Both the position numbers and the translations under genes were made by a program. Positions 1-5,907 of a stretch of DNA of 7,569 nucleotides are shown here, piece by piece (positions within the stretch are counted from its first letter, which is position 1; each line of letters starts with the position of its first letter). The notes under the pieces were generated by a model. The model did no database searches. It was given only the letters and a program-made list of their open reading frames with translations, and was not told the origin of the DNA. The stretch is from Pseudomonadota bacterium (GTDB lineage Bacteria; Pseudomonadota; Gammaproteobacteria; Halothiobacillales; Halothiobacillaceae), in NCBI GenBank assembly GCA_021795795.1, contig JAJYPA010000404.1:1-7569 (forward strand), in the 5' to 3' direction.

Positions 1-112
1 CGACCGCCACCCAAGTCCAGGGCGACGCCAGCACGGAGAGCAGGATGTGCCCCGCCGGGCTCCGCCGGAATTCAAACCACAACCACTCGACCGTTCCCAT
101 TTCATCTTTCAT
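1..112 (-). CDS. 5'-partial unidentified small or membrane protein running off the left edge
   Basis: Reading leftward, an open frame from the ATG at 112-110 continues to the window edge and gives 37 residues beginning MKDEMGTVEWLWFEF. The residues after about position 20 are hydrophobic (HILLSVLASPWTWVAV), which could be a first membrane segment. I chose this start because AAGGAG lies 6 bases upstream; an in-frame ATG at 130-128 has no close ribosome binding site. The frame is open in the same direction up to that ATG. I do not recognise the protein. It is transcribed away from the tnpB gene and may be the gene beside which the TnpB element inserted. The rest of the gene is outside the window, so a chance ORF cannot be excluded. 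Confidence 0.4.
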   Translation of the reverse strand, partial: MKDEMGTVEWLWFEFRRSPAGHILLSVLASPWTWVAV

Positions 113-157
113 CGCCGACTCCTTGTCCATGTCGAGAAAGCCGAATTGCCTCCTCAC

Positions 158-205
158 CCCTATTCCCCCAGGAGGCGAAATTTTTCGCTTTGCGGGGGAA
201 TAGGG
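158..205. repeat. Perfect 12-bp inverted repeat upstream of tnpB, possible left-end hairpin
   Basis: CCCTATTCCCCC at 158-169 is the exact reverse complement of GGGGGAATAGGG at 194-205. The intervening 24 bases contain a second small hairpin (GCGAAA at 175-180 with TTTCGC at 183-188). IS200/IS605 elements carry subterminal hairpins recognised by the Y1 transposase, so this may mark the left end of the element. It ends 15 bases before the tnpB ribosome binding site, so it could also act as an mRNA structure controlling tnpB translation. No T-run follows it, so it is not a typical intrinsic terminator. Confidence 0.6.
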
Positions 206-234
206 ATGACAGCCAGACGCGAGGAGTTGAAACT

Positions 235-1596
235 ATGATGATTGGGAGACGGTTCAGGTGTTACCCGACGCCGGCGCAACAGGACAAACTGCGGCTCTGG
301 ATCAGGTGCCAGAGATTCATCTACAACTCCAAGGTGGAAGAGCTCGACTACTTTCTCAAATTCTCCAAATTCGCCTTGCCTCTAACCGGGGTCGCCGTGC
401 CCATCGATCAGAAATATTCACACTTCATGGGAGATGGGGCCGAGTGGCTGCGGAAGTGCCCAAGCGATATCCGGGTTTTCGCAGCCACCAACTGGATGTA
501 CGCATACCGCCGATTTCAAACCGGCTTATCAGCGAGACCCAGGCGACACAAGGACAAGGGCAATGGAAGCGTCTGGATATCGTCCAGACTGTTCCGGTTT
601 GAAGCCGGAGAGGCGAAAAACGGCTCTTTCCATACTATTTGGGTGGGGCGCCCCAGAAACCCGGAACACGTCGTCGGGCATATCCCGTTCCGCGCCCATC
701 TGGACTACCAGATCCCAAAAAGCGTTCATCTGGTCAGGGAAGCGGGGAAGTGGTACTTGACGTTCGCCTTCGACGACGGGCTCCAGATACCCGATGAAGC
801 AGAAACCGTCGAGTGGCTGGCAGGATTCGGCGAAGATGAGCTTCTGCAAAAGGCCATTGGCGTGGACCGGGGCGTGGTGACACCGGTTGTCACCAGCGAA
901 GGGGCATTCCTGGAGATTCCCCCAGATCAAAAGGAGTCCATGAAACGGGATGAGGCAAAAATGAAACGCTGGAAGCGTAGAATTCGAAGAAGAAAACCTG
1001 GGTCCGCGAACTGGAGAAAGGCCTGCGATCAGGTCGCAAAGACGGCGAGCCACGCGAAGAACGTCCGAAATGACTTCGCCCACAAGGCGAGCCGGAGCAT
1101 CGTTAACGCCGGCAAGCCGCTCATCGTCTTCGAGGATCTGCGGATCCCGAACATGGTGAAACGCCCGGCACCCGCGCCAGGCACGAACGGTAGGTGGCTA
1201 CCCAACGGGGCCAGCCAGAAGAAAGGACTCACACGCGGTATCCTTGATTCCTCTTGGGGCAGGATCGACAAATACACGCGGCAAAAAGCACTGGCGAAGG
1301 GGATGCTTTGCGTCAAGGCACAGCCGAGGTATAGTTCCCAGGAGTGCTCCAAATGCGGGCACGTTCAGACCGAGAACCGTGTTTCGCAAGACACGTTCCA
1401 GTGCCAGGTTTGCAGCTACGAATCTAACGCTGACCTGAACGCTGCGAAGGTCTTGGCCAAGCGGGGCGCAGCGATGGTCGCAAACGAAGGCTACAGCCCC
1501 AAAAAGCGGAAGCGTTACGGAGTGTGCAGGAAAAAGAAGAAATCAAAGGAACTAGGGCCGGGGCGGCCCGAAGTGACGCTTGGGGAGTCCGAGTAA
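235..1596 (+). CDS. tnpB: TnpB-family RNA-guided DNA endonuclease (IS605 OrfB-like)
   Basis: A 453-residue TnpB, ancestral relative of Cas12. In this family the protein uses an omegaRNA copied from the element's right end to cleave DNA next to a short motif, which helps retain the transposon. The N-terminus RRFRCYPTPAQQDKLRLW is the usual OrfB helix-turn-helix start. The RuvC nuclease is complete: D211 in GVDRGV, E300 in VFEDL and D400 in NADLNAA. A four-cysteine zinc ribbon (C371, C374, C390, C393) lies between the last two. A very basic tail (residues 423-438, KKRKR and RKKKKSK) follows. I start it at ATG 235 because GAGGAG at 221-226 is 8 bases upstream; the second ATG at 238 is equally possible, while a TTG extension to 190 would run through the hairpin. 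The C-terminus may be shortened by a frameshift. Confidence 0.93.
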   Translation: MMIGRRFRCYPTPAQQDKLRLWIRCQRFIYNSKVEELDYFLKFSKFALPLTGVAVPIDQKYSHFMGDGAEWLRKCPSDIRVFAATNWMYAYRRFQTGLSARPRRHKDKGNGSVWISSRLFRFEAGEAKNGSFHTIWVGRPRNPEHVVGHIPFRAHLDYQIPKSVHLVREAGKWYLTFAFDDGLQIPDEAETVEWLAGFGEDELLQKAIGVDRGVVTPVVTSEGAFLEIPPDQKESMKRDEAKMKRWKRRIRRRKPGSANWRKACDQVAKTASHAKNVRNDFAHKASRSIVNAGKPLIVFEDLRIPNMVKRPAPAPGTNGRWLPNGASQKKGLTRGILDSSWGRIDKYTRQKALAKGMLCVKAQPRYSSQECSKCGHVQTENRVSQDTFQCQVCSYESNADLNAAKVLAKRGAAMVANEGYSPKKRKRYGVCRKKKKSKELGPGRPEVTLGESE

Positions 1597-1690
1597 GCCG
1601 GTCGAGGCCACGCCAAAACCGCGATGGACGCTGAACCAAGAAGAGGCTGGGGAAGTTATGCTGGCATCGAGCTCACGGTATGTCTCCCAC
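1555..1690 (+). ncRNA. Probable omegaRNA / right-end region of the TnpB element
   Basis: In characterised TnpB elements the guide RNA scaffold overlaps the 3' end of tnpB and runs to the right end, with the guide taken from flanking DNA. The corresponding interval here begins with a small GC hairpin (GGGCC 1555-1559 with GGCCC 1565-1569). I placed it by position and by the tail-like reading frame within it. I see no long diagnostic stem, so the exact ends and fold are unknown. Confidence 0.3.
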
Positions 1691-1693
1691 TGA
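1577..1693 (+). other. Out-of-frame tnpB tail-like segment
   Basis: The frame one base ahead of tnpB is open from just after a TGA at 1574-1576 to a TGA at 1691-1693. Its middle reads KPRWTLNQEEAG. Many IS605/IS1341 TnpB proteins end in short tails with a KQE- or NQE-type motif; this is from my memory of the family. The segment suggests the original tnpB was about 30 residues longer and lost its tail through an indel between 1577 and 1594. Alternatively, the tail is never translated and only the RNA sequence matters. Confidence 0.4.
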
Positions 1694-1767
1694 CGCCTCA
1701 CAGGCCGTTATCCACCAAACCTTGTGACGAAATCGTGCCAACGGCGCCGTGACGTTTGATGTCTGGC

Positions 1768-2766
1768 TTAACCTTTGTTGATCAGCTTCGGAACTGGATA
1801 GCTGGTGGACTTCCCATCCCTCCAAACCACCGCATTCCGCCCCGCGTGATAAACCACCATCCATCCCTCCAGCGCGGATTCGTGGGCCTGTATCCAGCCC
1901 GAAACGTCGAATCCTTTATGGATGCGATATTCCACGGTGGCCAGATCCATGAAGGGATAGCGCGGATCTTTTTTATTAACCAGGTAGAAAGGCTCGTCTG
2001 CTTTTTTCCACGGCTGGACAATCCATGTCATCTGCACGGGCAGGATGTCGGGCCTTTGTTCAGGCTTCCCTGTCACCCAATGCCACTGGAATAGACCGTC
2101 CTGGGAGGCCTCCCAGAATCCGCTGCTGATTTTGTAGAGAGATCCGCCGACCATCCCGCTCGACCATCCCGCCGACCGCACCCCATCGGAAAGGTCTATC
2201 GCCAGATGAGCCGTCCCATTAAGCCCTGCCCGCCACTGGCGGCCTGGGTAGTATTTGGCGATCCAGAGAACCTTGCCCGCGTTGAACGCCCGTACTTGTT
2301 CGTTATAAGCGGCCAGACTGGTCTTCCCGCTCTGCTGCGGCGCGGCCCCTATCTGAAAGATACTTCCGACGATGCCAACGCCGGACCAGAAAGGAACGGC
2401 GCTGGCCAGGCCAATGCCGGCGCTCTCGGCGATCACCGCGCCGTTGTTGAGGTACTGGATGGTTTTTGGATCCTGCGGCCCATGGCCAGCGTAAGCGGCA
2501 TAGGCATAGATCGCGCCTGGACCCGTATAGGTCCAATTATAATAAGGACCGCACTTGTTTGTCCCATTGAGCGGACAGTTCCCGGTAAGAATATCGCTCG
2601 ATGTCGCGTTGCTTTTTTTCATTACGAGCTGCATCCCTGACGAGCGCATCGGCATGTTGCCTAGCGTCGCCATGGGTCCGACATTCATTTCCGCCTGATG
2701 AACGGAACACCCGCTCAGAAACGCCGTAGCCGATAGCGCGACAATAATGCTGATGTTCTCTCTCAT
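1768..2766 (-). CDS. Outer-membrane lipoprotein of unknown function
   Basis: A 332-residue protein with a type II signal peptide: positively charged N-terminus, hydrophobic core and lipobox LSGC with C20 as the lipidated residue. Ser at +2 predicts outer-membrane sorting under the standard rule. The ATG is preceded by AGGGGG. C64 and C72 could form a disulfide. A Gly/Ala-rich hydrophobic stretch at about residues 109-141 (AGIGLASAVPFWSGVGIVG) may be buried or membrane-associated. The C-terminal half is rich in Trp and aromatic residues (FQWHW, MTWIVQPW), giving a beta-rich, secreted appearance. I recognise no family. It appears monocistronic: the next gene on the same strand ends at 2901, leaving 134 bases that hold only a weak GGGC/GCCC hairpin (2868-2880). 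No T-rich terminator was seen downstream. Confidence 0.85.
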   Translation of the reverse strand: MRENISIIVALSATAFLSGCSVHQAEMNVGPMATLGNMPMRSSGMQLVMKKSNATSSDILTGNCPLNGTNKCGPYYNWTYTGPGAIYAYAAYAGHGPQDPKTIQYLNNGAVIAESAGIGLASAVPFWSGVGIVGSIFQIGAAPQQSGKTSLAAYNEQVRAFNAGKVLWIAKYYPGRQWRAGLNGTAHLAIDLSDGVRSAGWSSGMVGGSLYKISSGFWEASQDGLFQWHWVTGKPEQRPDILPVQMTWIVQPWKKADEPFYLVNKKDPRYPFMDLATVEYRIHKGFDVSGWIQAHESALEGWMVVYHAGRNAVVWRDGKSTSYPVPKLINKG

Positions 2767-2900
2767 GTTACTGCCCCCTATTCGTTTATGGGCTATAGTG
2801 CGTCGCAGGATTGGGCATTTCCACTTTGATGCGCTGCGGCTGGTAAATGGCGGCTAGATGCCCTCGTGGGCGATCAGCCCTCACCATGTTTTCGTCCTGT

Positions 2901-3752
2901 TCAAACCGGAATTTCTCCGACTGGGAGGAACTCCCCCGCATCGCAGTCGCTCAAGCTGATGTACTCCAGGCGCCATTGATCCACCTTGCGCAGATCAGCC
3001 AATGTCATAAGTGTGTCGGCCACGGCTTCGCACTCCTCAATGGCGATCTCCGTAGCGTTTTCCGCTTTGCCGTAGGCTGCCTCGAATATCCCGCGTAATT
3101 TCCCCGCCGTATCTTCCGCAGCTTGCCTGGCGTTAGGGCCACCCTCCGTCGCGTCATAGACCACTGAGATCGAAATGGCGTAAGGCTCCCCGTCGGCAAG
3201 TTCTACGCCCTTTTGTTCGCCGAGGTCGAAAAACAGCGCCACCAGATGGAAAGCAGTGGGTCCCACTACCTTGGCAATGTGTCGATCAACCGTCTGTTTG
3301 CCGACGAGCTTTCGTAGCCGAGCTTCAAAGGCATTGGGAAAAGCAGGCCTGCCATAGCGAGCCGCAAGCCATTGCTTCAGAGTCCGCTTTTCGCCATCGC
3401 CAAGAAGAGTGGAGTCGTCCTTTACCGCTTTCTCCATGAATTCGGTCTTCGGCACCTCCTTTCGGTTTGTATGCCGAAGCTCAATGATGATTGCCGGGCG
3501 ATCGCCGTTCTCGAAAGCCACGTGCAGCCGACGCGGGTTTTTGGCGTGGGAAAGTGCGGGATCGCTCTTTTCAATCACATCCCCGACGATCACCTCCACA
3601 TAGGGCTCGGCTTCGTGGGGCAGATCGCAATCGTGCGAAATAACAATGGCCCTATGATCTGTTGTGTCGTCGGGGCCAACTAAATCAAGCGCTCGGACCG
3701 AATCTGCGGTAATAAGATCACCCTGTCGCCAGTGGGTGTCGCGCCCGAGCAT
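2901..3752 (-). CDS. VISHDCDL-motif protein, third gene of the TIGR04255 operon
   Basis: A 283-residue, probably cytosolic protein with no signal peptide or membrane segment. It begins HWRQGDLI and carries the conserved-looking motif VISHDCDLPHEAE at residues 37-49, whose His, Asp and Cys residues could bind metal or catalyse; that is inference. Other notable blocks are NPRRLHVAF (72-80), LKQWLAARYGRPAFPNAFEARLRK (125-148) and DQWRLEYISLSDCD (258-271). I recall uncharacterised homologues with this block pattern but no established function. The ATG is preceded by GGGAGG four to five bases away. It starts 18 bases after the XRE gene stops, so the two are almost certainly cotranscribed. The family is unnamed to my knowledge; a nuclease or a partner of the TIGR04255 protein are open possibilities. 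Confidence 0.85.
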   Translation of the reverse strand: MLGRDTHWRQGDLITADSVRALDLVGPDDTTDHRAIVISHDCDLPHEAEPYVEVIVGDVIEKSDPALSHAKNPRRLHVAFENGDRPAIIIELRHTNRKEVPKTEFMEKAVKDDSTLLGDGEKRTLKQWLAARYGRPAFPNAFEARLRKLVGKQTVDRHIAKVVGPTAFHLVALFFDLGEQKGVELADGEPYAISISVVYDATEGGPNARQAAEDTAGKLRGIFEAAYGKAENATEIAIEECEAVADTLMTLADLRKVDQWRLEYISLSDCDAGEFLPVGEIPV

Positions 3753-3770
3753 ATTGCCTCCCTCTCTGAA

Positions 3771-4406
3771 TTACTCAAGAAAGCCGGGAATGGAAATGGA
3801 GGATTGCCAATCGCTGGTGGGCTTGGCTTTTGACCTTGCGAGTCCCGAACGTACATACGCCGCATCCATCGCCTTGGCTTCTGCGATCAAGGCTTGGACG
3901 TGCTGGGGATGACCCTCACCAACCGCTATCAGATCCAGCAATGACCGACCATCGAATGCCTTCATTTTCAGAATCGCCGCCGCGCGGGATACTCCAGCGT
4001 CATGGAAGGCGTCGGCCACGCCGCTAAGTTCAACGATCCGTGCGAGCTTGTCTGGCTCCGGGGTGGAGTCGCCGCTGATCCACTTATAAATTGCCTGGCG
4101 CGAGACATCAAAGACGATGGCCAGATCCGTGATGGCTGGGTTCAGGACCTGCCGGATATTAGCGAGGTGTTGTTGCGCCGTGCGCACATCTGACCGTTTG
4201 ACAGCAAAAATAGCCCCTTGCCCACTCGGGTCTTCGTGTTGGCCTACATCAATGCGTATTGGTCTGCGCCCTTGAAAAAAAATCTCCCATTGCCCAGCCT
4301 GCCTGGGATCATATTCACTGCCTGAGCCGTCGATGATTGGCCATGGACGGGACGCGATTGCAGGCTTCTCGGCCTGGTAATTGTACGGCATAGGCGTGCA
4401 CAACAT
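3771..4406 (-). CDS. XRE-type helix-turn-helix protein, second gene of the operon
   Basis: A 211-residue protein with one clear DNA-binding domain in its middle, residues about 78-128. The helix-turn-helix is ITDLAIVFDVSRQAIYKWISG, with recognition helix near 102-110, followed by the typical tail PEPDKLARIVEL. The first 75 residues form a separate region (WPIIDGSGSEYD, WEIFFQGRRPIRI) with no family I recognise. The C-terminal third is helical and ends in GFLE. GGAG with 6-base spacing precedes the ATG. It lies 17 bases downstream of the TIGR04255 gene and 18 upstream of the VISHDCDL gene. It may regulate its own operon, possibly through sites in the 5225-5357 control region. The long N-terminal extension is larger than simple XRE repressors and could bind another operon product. 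Confidence 0.85.
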   Translation of the reverse strand: MLCTPMPYNYQAEKPAIASRPWPIIDGSGSEYDPRQAGQWEIFFQGRRPIRIDVGQHEDPSGQGAIFAVKRSDVRTAQQHLANIRQVLNPAITDLAIVFDVSRQAIYKWISGDSTPEPDKLARIVELSGVADAFHDAGVSRAAAILKMKAFDGRSLLDLIAVGEGHPQHVQALIAEAKAMDAAYVRSGLARSKAKPTSDWQSSISIPGFLE

Positions 4407-4423
4407 GGTTATCTCCTACCAGT

Positions 4424-5224
4424 TTACGACCACACGGCTCGCGCGTGGTCGGTCGCAATGGCCTTGAAAACGCCTTTTGTAGTCGCGTGCAGCATCGACA
4501 AATATTCACCGATCTTATCGTAATCAAGCGGCATATGCGCTTCTACATAGTGATCAGTATCGATAACGGCATGCTGCTGAGGTTCTTTGATTTGAAACTT
4601 CGGCATCAACACCAAGCCGTTTGGCATCATGTCCGGTGGAAAGCCAAGCAGCGAGGTCGCGCGATACACCCGAGCCACGAGCGTTCCTTTTGGGAGATCC
4701 GGCACCAAATCAGTATCGAAAACCGACTCGCTTAAAGAGTACCTTTGATGTGCCCCAAAGCGGATACCATGCAGCCCATCGACAAGATACCTCTCCACCG
4801 TTTCTCCATCCTGTGGCAGCACGGCATCCAGGTAACGCAGCCCCAAGCGAGTGACGTGATCAAGCACCACGGCCTCATGAACGATCTGAAGGCCTCGCAA
4901 CAGCGCGGGGATAAAAGTTTCGTGCGTCTCATAATGGGTCGTGTGAAACGTGATACCCGATGTTCCCAAGATGAAGCCCGCAGCGCGGTCATTACGGGTG
5001 ATCAGCCACGATTCCGCTTGGTCGATTTGCGGCGGATCGCCCTGGTCCTGCCCCCCCCCTGGGACGCGAAGACGCATGACCTGCTGCCGTTCGAACAGTG
5101 GATACCCCTCTTGGCGCAGCCGATCCTGTACCTGTTCGATATACTTGGACATCGCGGCAATGGGGTTGAATCGCGCCTGGGCCAGTGCATAGTACACAGG
5201 CGCATTGGACATCCTCTCGCTCAC
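4424..5224 (-). CDS. TIGR04255-family protein, first gene of the operon
   Basis: A 266-residue protein matching the TIGR04255 family pattern as I know it: N-terminal APVYYALAQARFNPI, central LGLRYLDAVLP and a C-terminus ending DHARAVW. TIGR04255 proteins are sporadically distributed and I know of no proven biochemical function. No signal peptide or membrane segment is visible. I chose GTG 5224-5222 because AGGAGG sits exactly 6 bases upstream. An upstream GTG at 5248 lacks such a site, and the ATG at 5212 has only AGAGG directly adjacent. Codons 56-58 (GGG GGG GGG) create a run of nine G. It is the promoter-proximal gene of the operon, so slippage here could affect downstream translation too. 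Sporadic distribution and a location beside mobility genes are compatible with a defence or conflict role, but this is inference. Confidence 0.85.
   Translation of the reverse strand: MSERMSNAPVYYALAQARFNPIAAMSKYIEQVQDRLRQEGYPLFERQQVMRLRVPGGGQDQGDPPQIDQAESWLITRNDRAAGFILGTSGITFHTTHYETHETFIPALLRGLQIVHEAVVLDHVTRLGLRYLDAVLPQDGETVERYLVDGLHGIRFGAHQRYSLSESVFDTDLVPDLPKGTLVARVYRATSLLGFPPDMMPNGLVLMPKFQIKEPQQHAVIDTDHYVEAHMPLDYDKIGEYLSMLHATTKGVFKAIATDHARAVWS
5051..5059 (-). repeat. Nine-base homopolymer (G9 on the coding strand) inside the TIGR04255 gene
   Basis: Nine consecutive C on the plus strand encode Gly56-Gly58 of the TIGR04255 protein, inside VPGGGQDQG. It is the most conspicuous homopolymer I noticed in a coding region here. 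Tracts of this length can gain or lose bases by slipped-strand mispairing, giving on/off switching. The present length keeps the frame open. It is also a place where sequencing length errors occur. Confidence 0.9.
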
Positions 5225-5357
5225 GGTTCGCCTCCTGATTTGCTTCACGATGAGTTTACATCACGGTTGACACCCACGCAAAGAATCCGCCACAGGGCAG
5301 CAGGAAGGAACGGCGATATGAGTTGACAACTGCGGGAAAGTCAGAAATCATCAAAAA
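5225..5357. promoter_or_regulatory. Divergent control region between the TIGR04255 operon and the membrane gene
   Basis: These 133 bases separate oppositely transcribed genes and should contain both promoters. GTTGACA occurs twice in the same orientation (5266-5272 and 5322-5328). The right copy sits inside an interrupted palindrome AGTTG-A-CAACT (5321-5331) that overlaps the -35 box of the rightward promoter. This is a plausible operator, perhaps for the XRE protein of the operon. The leftward promoter is less clear: TGTAAA on the minus strand (5260-5255) is a possible -10 box, with no good -35. AGGAGG for the GTG start lies at the left end. Confidence 0.45.
5323..5351 (+). promoter_or_regulatory. 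Sigma70-like promoter for the membrane gene, predicted leaderless
   Basis: A perfect TTGACA (5323-5328) is followed after exactly 17 bases by AATCAT (5346-5351), which matches TATAAT at 4 of 6 positions. A start seven bases after the -10 box would be 5358, the A of the ATG. No ribosome binding site is visible in the bases before this ATG, which fits a leaderless transcript. Confidence 0.5.
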
Positions 5358-5822
5358 ATGACGACCAAGGACAAACTGAGAAACTACATCAGCCCGATGC
5401 CCGGCCGAAAGTGGGTTGATTCGGCGTCAGTCATCGTGCTGGGGGTATTCTTCGGGCTGTGGATAGCTTTGGCGACGTCGCCCGTCGCCGCAGGGGTCCA
5501 AATTTCGATTTTGCTCGGCCTTGTTTTTCCAGCGGTTTTGGCTTTTGTTTGGATCCGGGATAGGCTTGGCCTGTCTTTTACAGGCCTGCGAGAGGATCTG
5601 GCCCTCCTGGCTGTTGCGGCCTGCCTTCTGTCCGTCCCATTAAAAAAAATATTTAACGAAATTAGCGATATAAAGAAAAATAGGGGGAGAAAAAAGGAAA
5701 AACAGGCCTCTGACCGGTTCACCTTAGCGGAACAAATTGAATTAATTCAACCAGATAAATTCCTAATCACCCCCCTCCTCCTCGCGCGCCGCCCTGGCGC
5801 GCGGGTTTTAGCCGCTACGTAG
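5358..5822 (+). CDS. Small membrane protein of unknown function, 3' end possibly not native
   Basis: A 154-residue protein with about three hydrophobic segments: residues 23-41 (IVLGVFFGLWIALAT), 46-66 (VQISILLGLVFPAVLAFVW) and 79-95 (LALLAVAACLLSV). A strongly basic stretch (KKNRGRKKEKQ, 106-116) and a soluble tail follow, so the tail is probably cytoplasmic. I recognise no family. The good promoter directly upstream supports it as real. Its last 13 or so codons, from about residue 142, are encoded by a terminator-like GC hairpin (5781-5805), and its stop lies inside a palindrome. This suggests the original 3' end was lost at a junction near 5765-5780. The gene is AT-rich around 5640-5765 and then abruptly GC-rich. 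It is divergent from the TIGR04255 operon, so it could be a fourth component of that system or unrelated cargo. Confidence 0.65.
   Translation: MTTKDKLRNYISPMPGRKWVDSASVIVLGVFFGLWIALATSPVAAGVQISILLGLVFPAVLAFVWIRDRLGLSFTGLREDLALLAVAACLLSVPLKKIFNEISDIKKNRGRKKEKQASDRFTLAEQIELIQPDKFLITPLLLARRPGARVLAAT
5737..5750. repeat. Perfect 14-bp AT-rich palindrome
   Basis: TTGAATTAATTCAA is fully self-complementary and lies within the AT-rich 3' part of the membrane gene, about 160 bases before the replication module. It could be an operator or a site in an origin region, but it is isolated and within coding sequence. Confidence 0.4.
5781..5809 (+). terminator. Rho-independent terminator-like hairpin
   Basis: A 10-bp GC-rich stem (5781-5790 with 5796-5805, one G-T pair) encloses the loop GCCCT and is followed by TTTT at 5806-5809. 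The T-run is short but correctly placed for rightward transcription. It would end the membrane-gene transcript and isolate the replication module, although it lies inside the open frame of that gene. Confidence 0.6.
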
Positions 5823-5846
5823 CGGCGGGCGGGGGCTCGACCCCGC
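5811..5846. repeat. GC-rich palindrome plus hairpin upstream of the replication module
   Basis: GCCGCTACGTAGCGGC (5811-5826) is a perfect 16-bp palindrome. It is followed directly by a 6-bp stem GCGGGG/CCCCGC (5829-5834 and 5841-5846). Together they stand just upstream of the probable promoter of the replication module. They may be operators for a module regulator or structured origin DNA. Confidence 0.6.
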
Positions 5847-5870
5847 GGCCCCTGGCGACGCTCCCCAATA

Positions 5871-5876
5871 GATAAT
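5871..5876 (+). promoter_or_regulatory. Possible -10 box for the replication/integration operon
   Basis: GATAAT matches TATAAT at five of six positions and lies 32 bases before the ATG at 5908. No good -35 box exists at 16-18 bases, which suggests an activator-dependent promoter or a false match. The palindrome at 5811-5826 would lie about 60 bases upstream of the start. Confidence 0.35.
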
Positions 5877-5907
5877 TCCACCCCGCCCGCCGCAAAGGCG
5901 AGCAAAA

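Larger units (their letters stand above)
158..1690 (+). mobile_element. IS200/IS605-group element carrying only tnpB (IS1341-like), ends approximate
   Basis: The unit consists of an upstream hairpin (158-205), an intact tnpB and a 3' segment that probably holds the right end and omegaRNA. No tnpA (HUH Y1 transposase) is present on either strand, so the element would be mobile only with a transposase supplied elsewhere. The left boundary is set by the hairpin and may lie further left. The right boundary is set by the end of the tail-like reading frame near 1690. I could not identify flanking TAM/target sequences or matching ends, so both coordinates are estimates. Confidence 0.5.

Noticed and set aside
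47..238. Rightward 63-residue open frame at the left edge
   Set aside because: It runs opposite the better-supported leftward frame, through the hairpin and into tnpB, and has Pro/Arg-rich composition typical of a chance frame.
529..1083. 184-residue leftward frame inside tnpB
   Set aside because: It lies wholly antisense to a clearly coding tnpB with all motifs and has no recognisable domain.
2206..2640. 144-residue rightward frame opposite the lipoprotein gene
   Set aside because: It is antisense to the lipoprotein, lacks a domain and has Pro/Arg-rich shadow composition.
2868..2880. GGGC/GCCC hairpin after the VISHDCDL gene as operon terminator
   Set aside because: The stem is only four base pairs and no T-run follows in the direction of transcription.
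4745..5326. 193-residue rightward frame opposite the TIGR04255 gene
   Set aside because: The opposite strand encodes a recognisable family in a tight operon with good ribosome binding sites; this frame has none of these.
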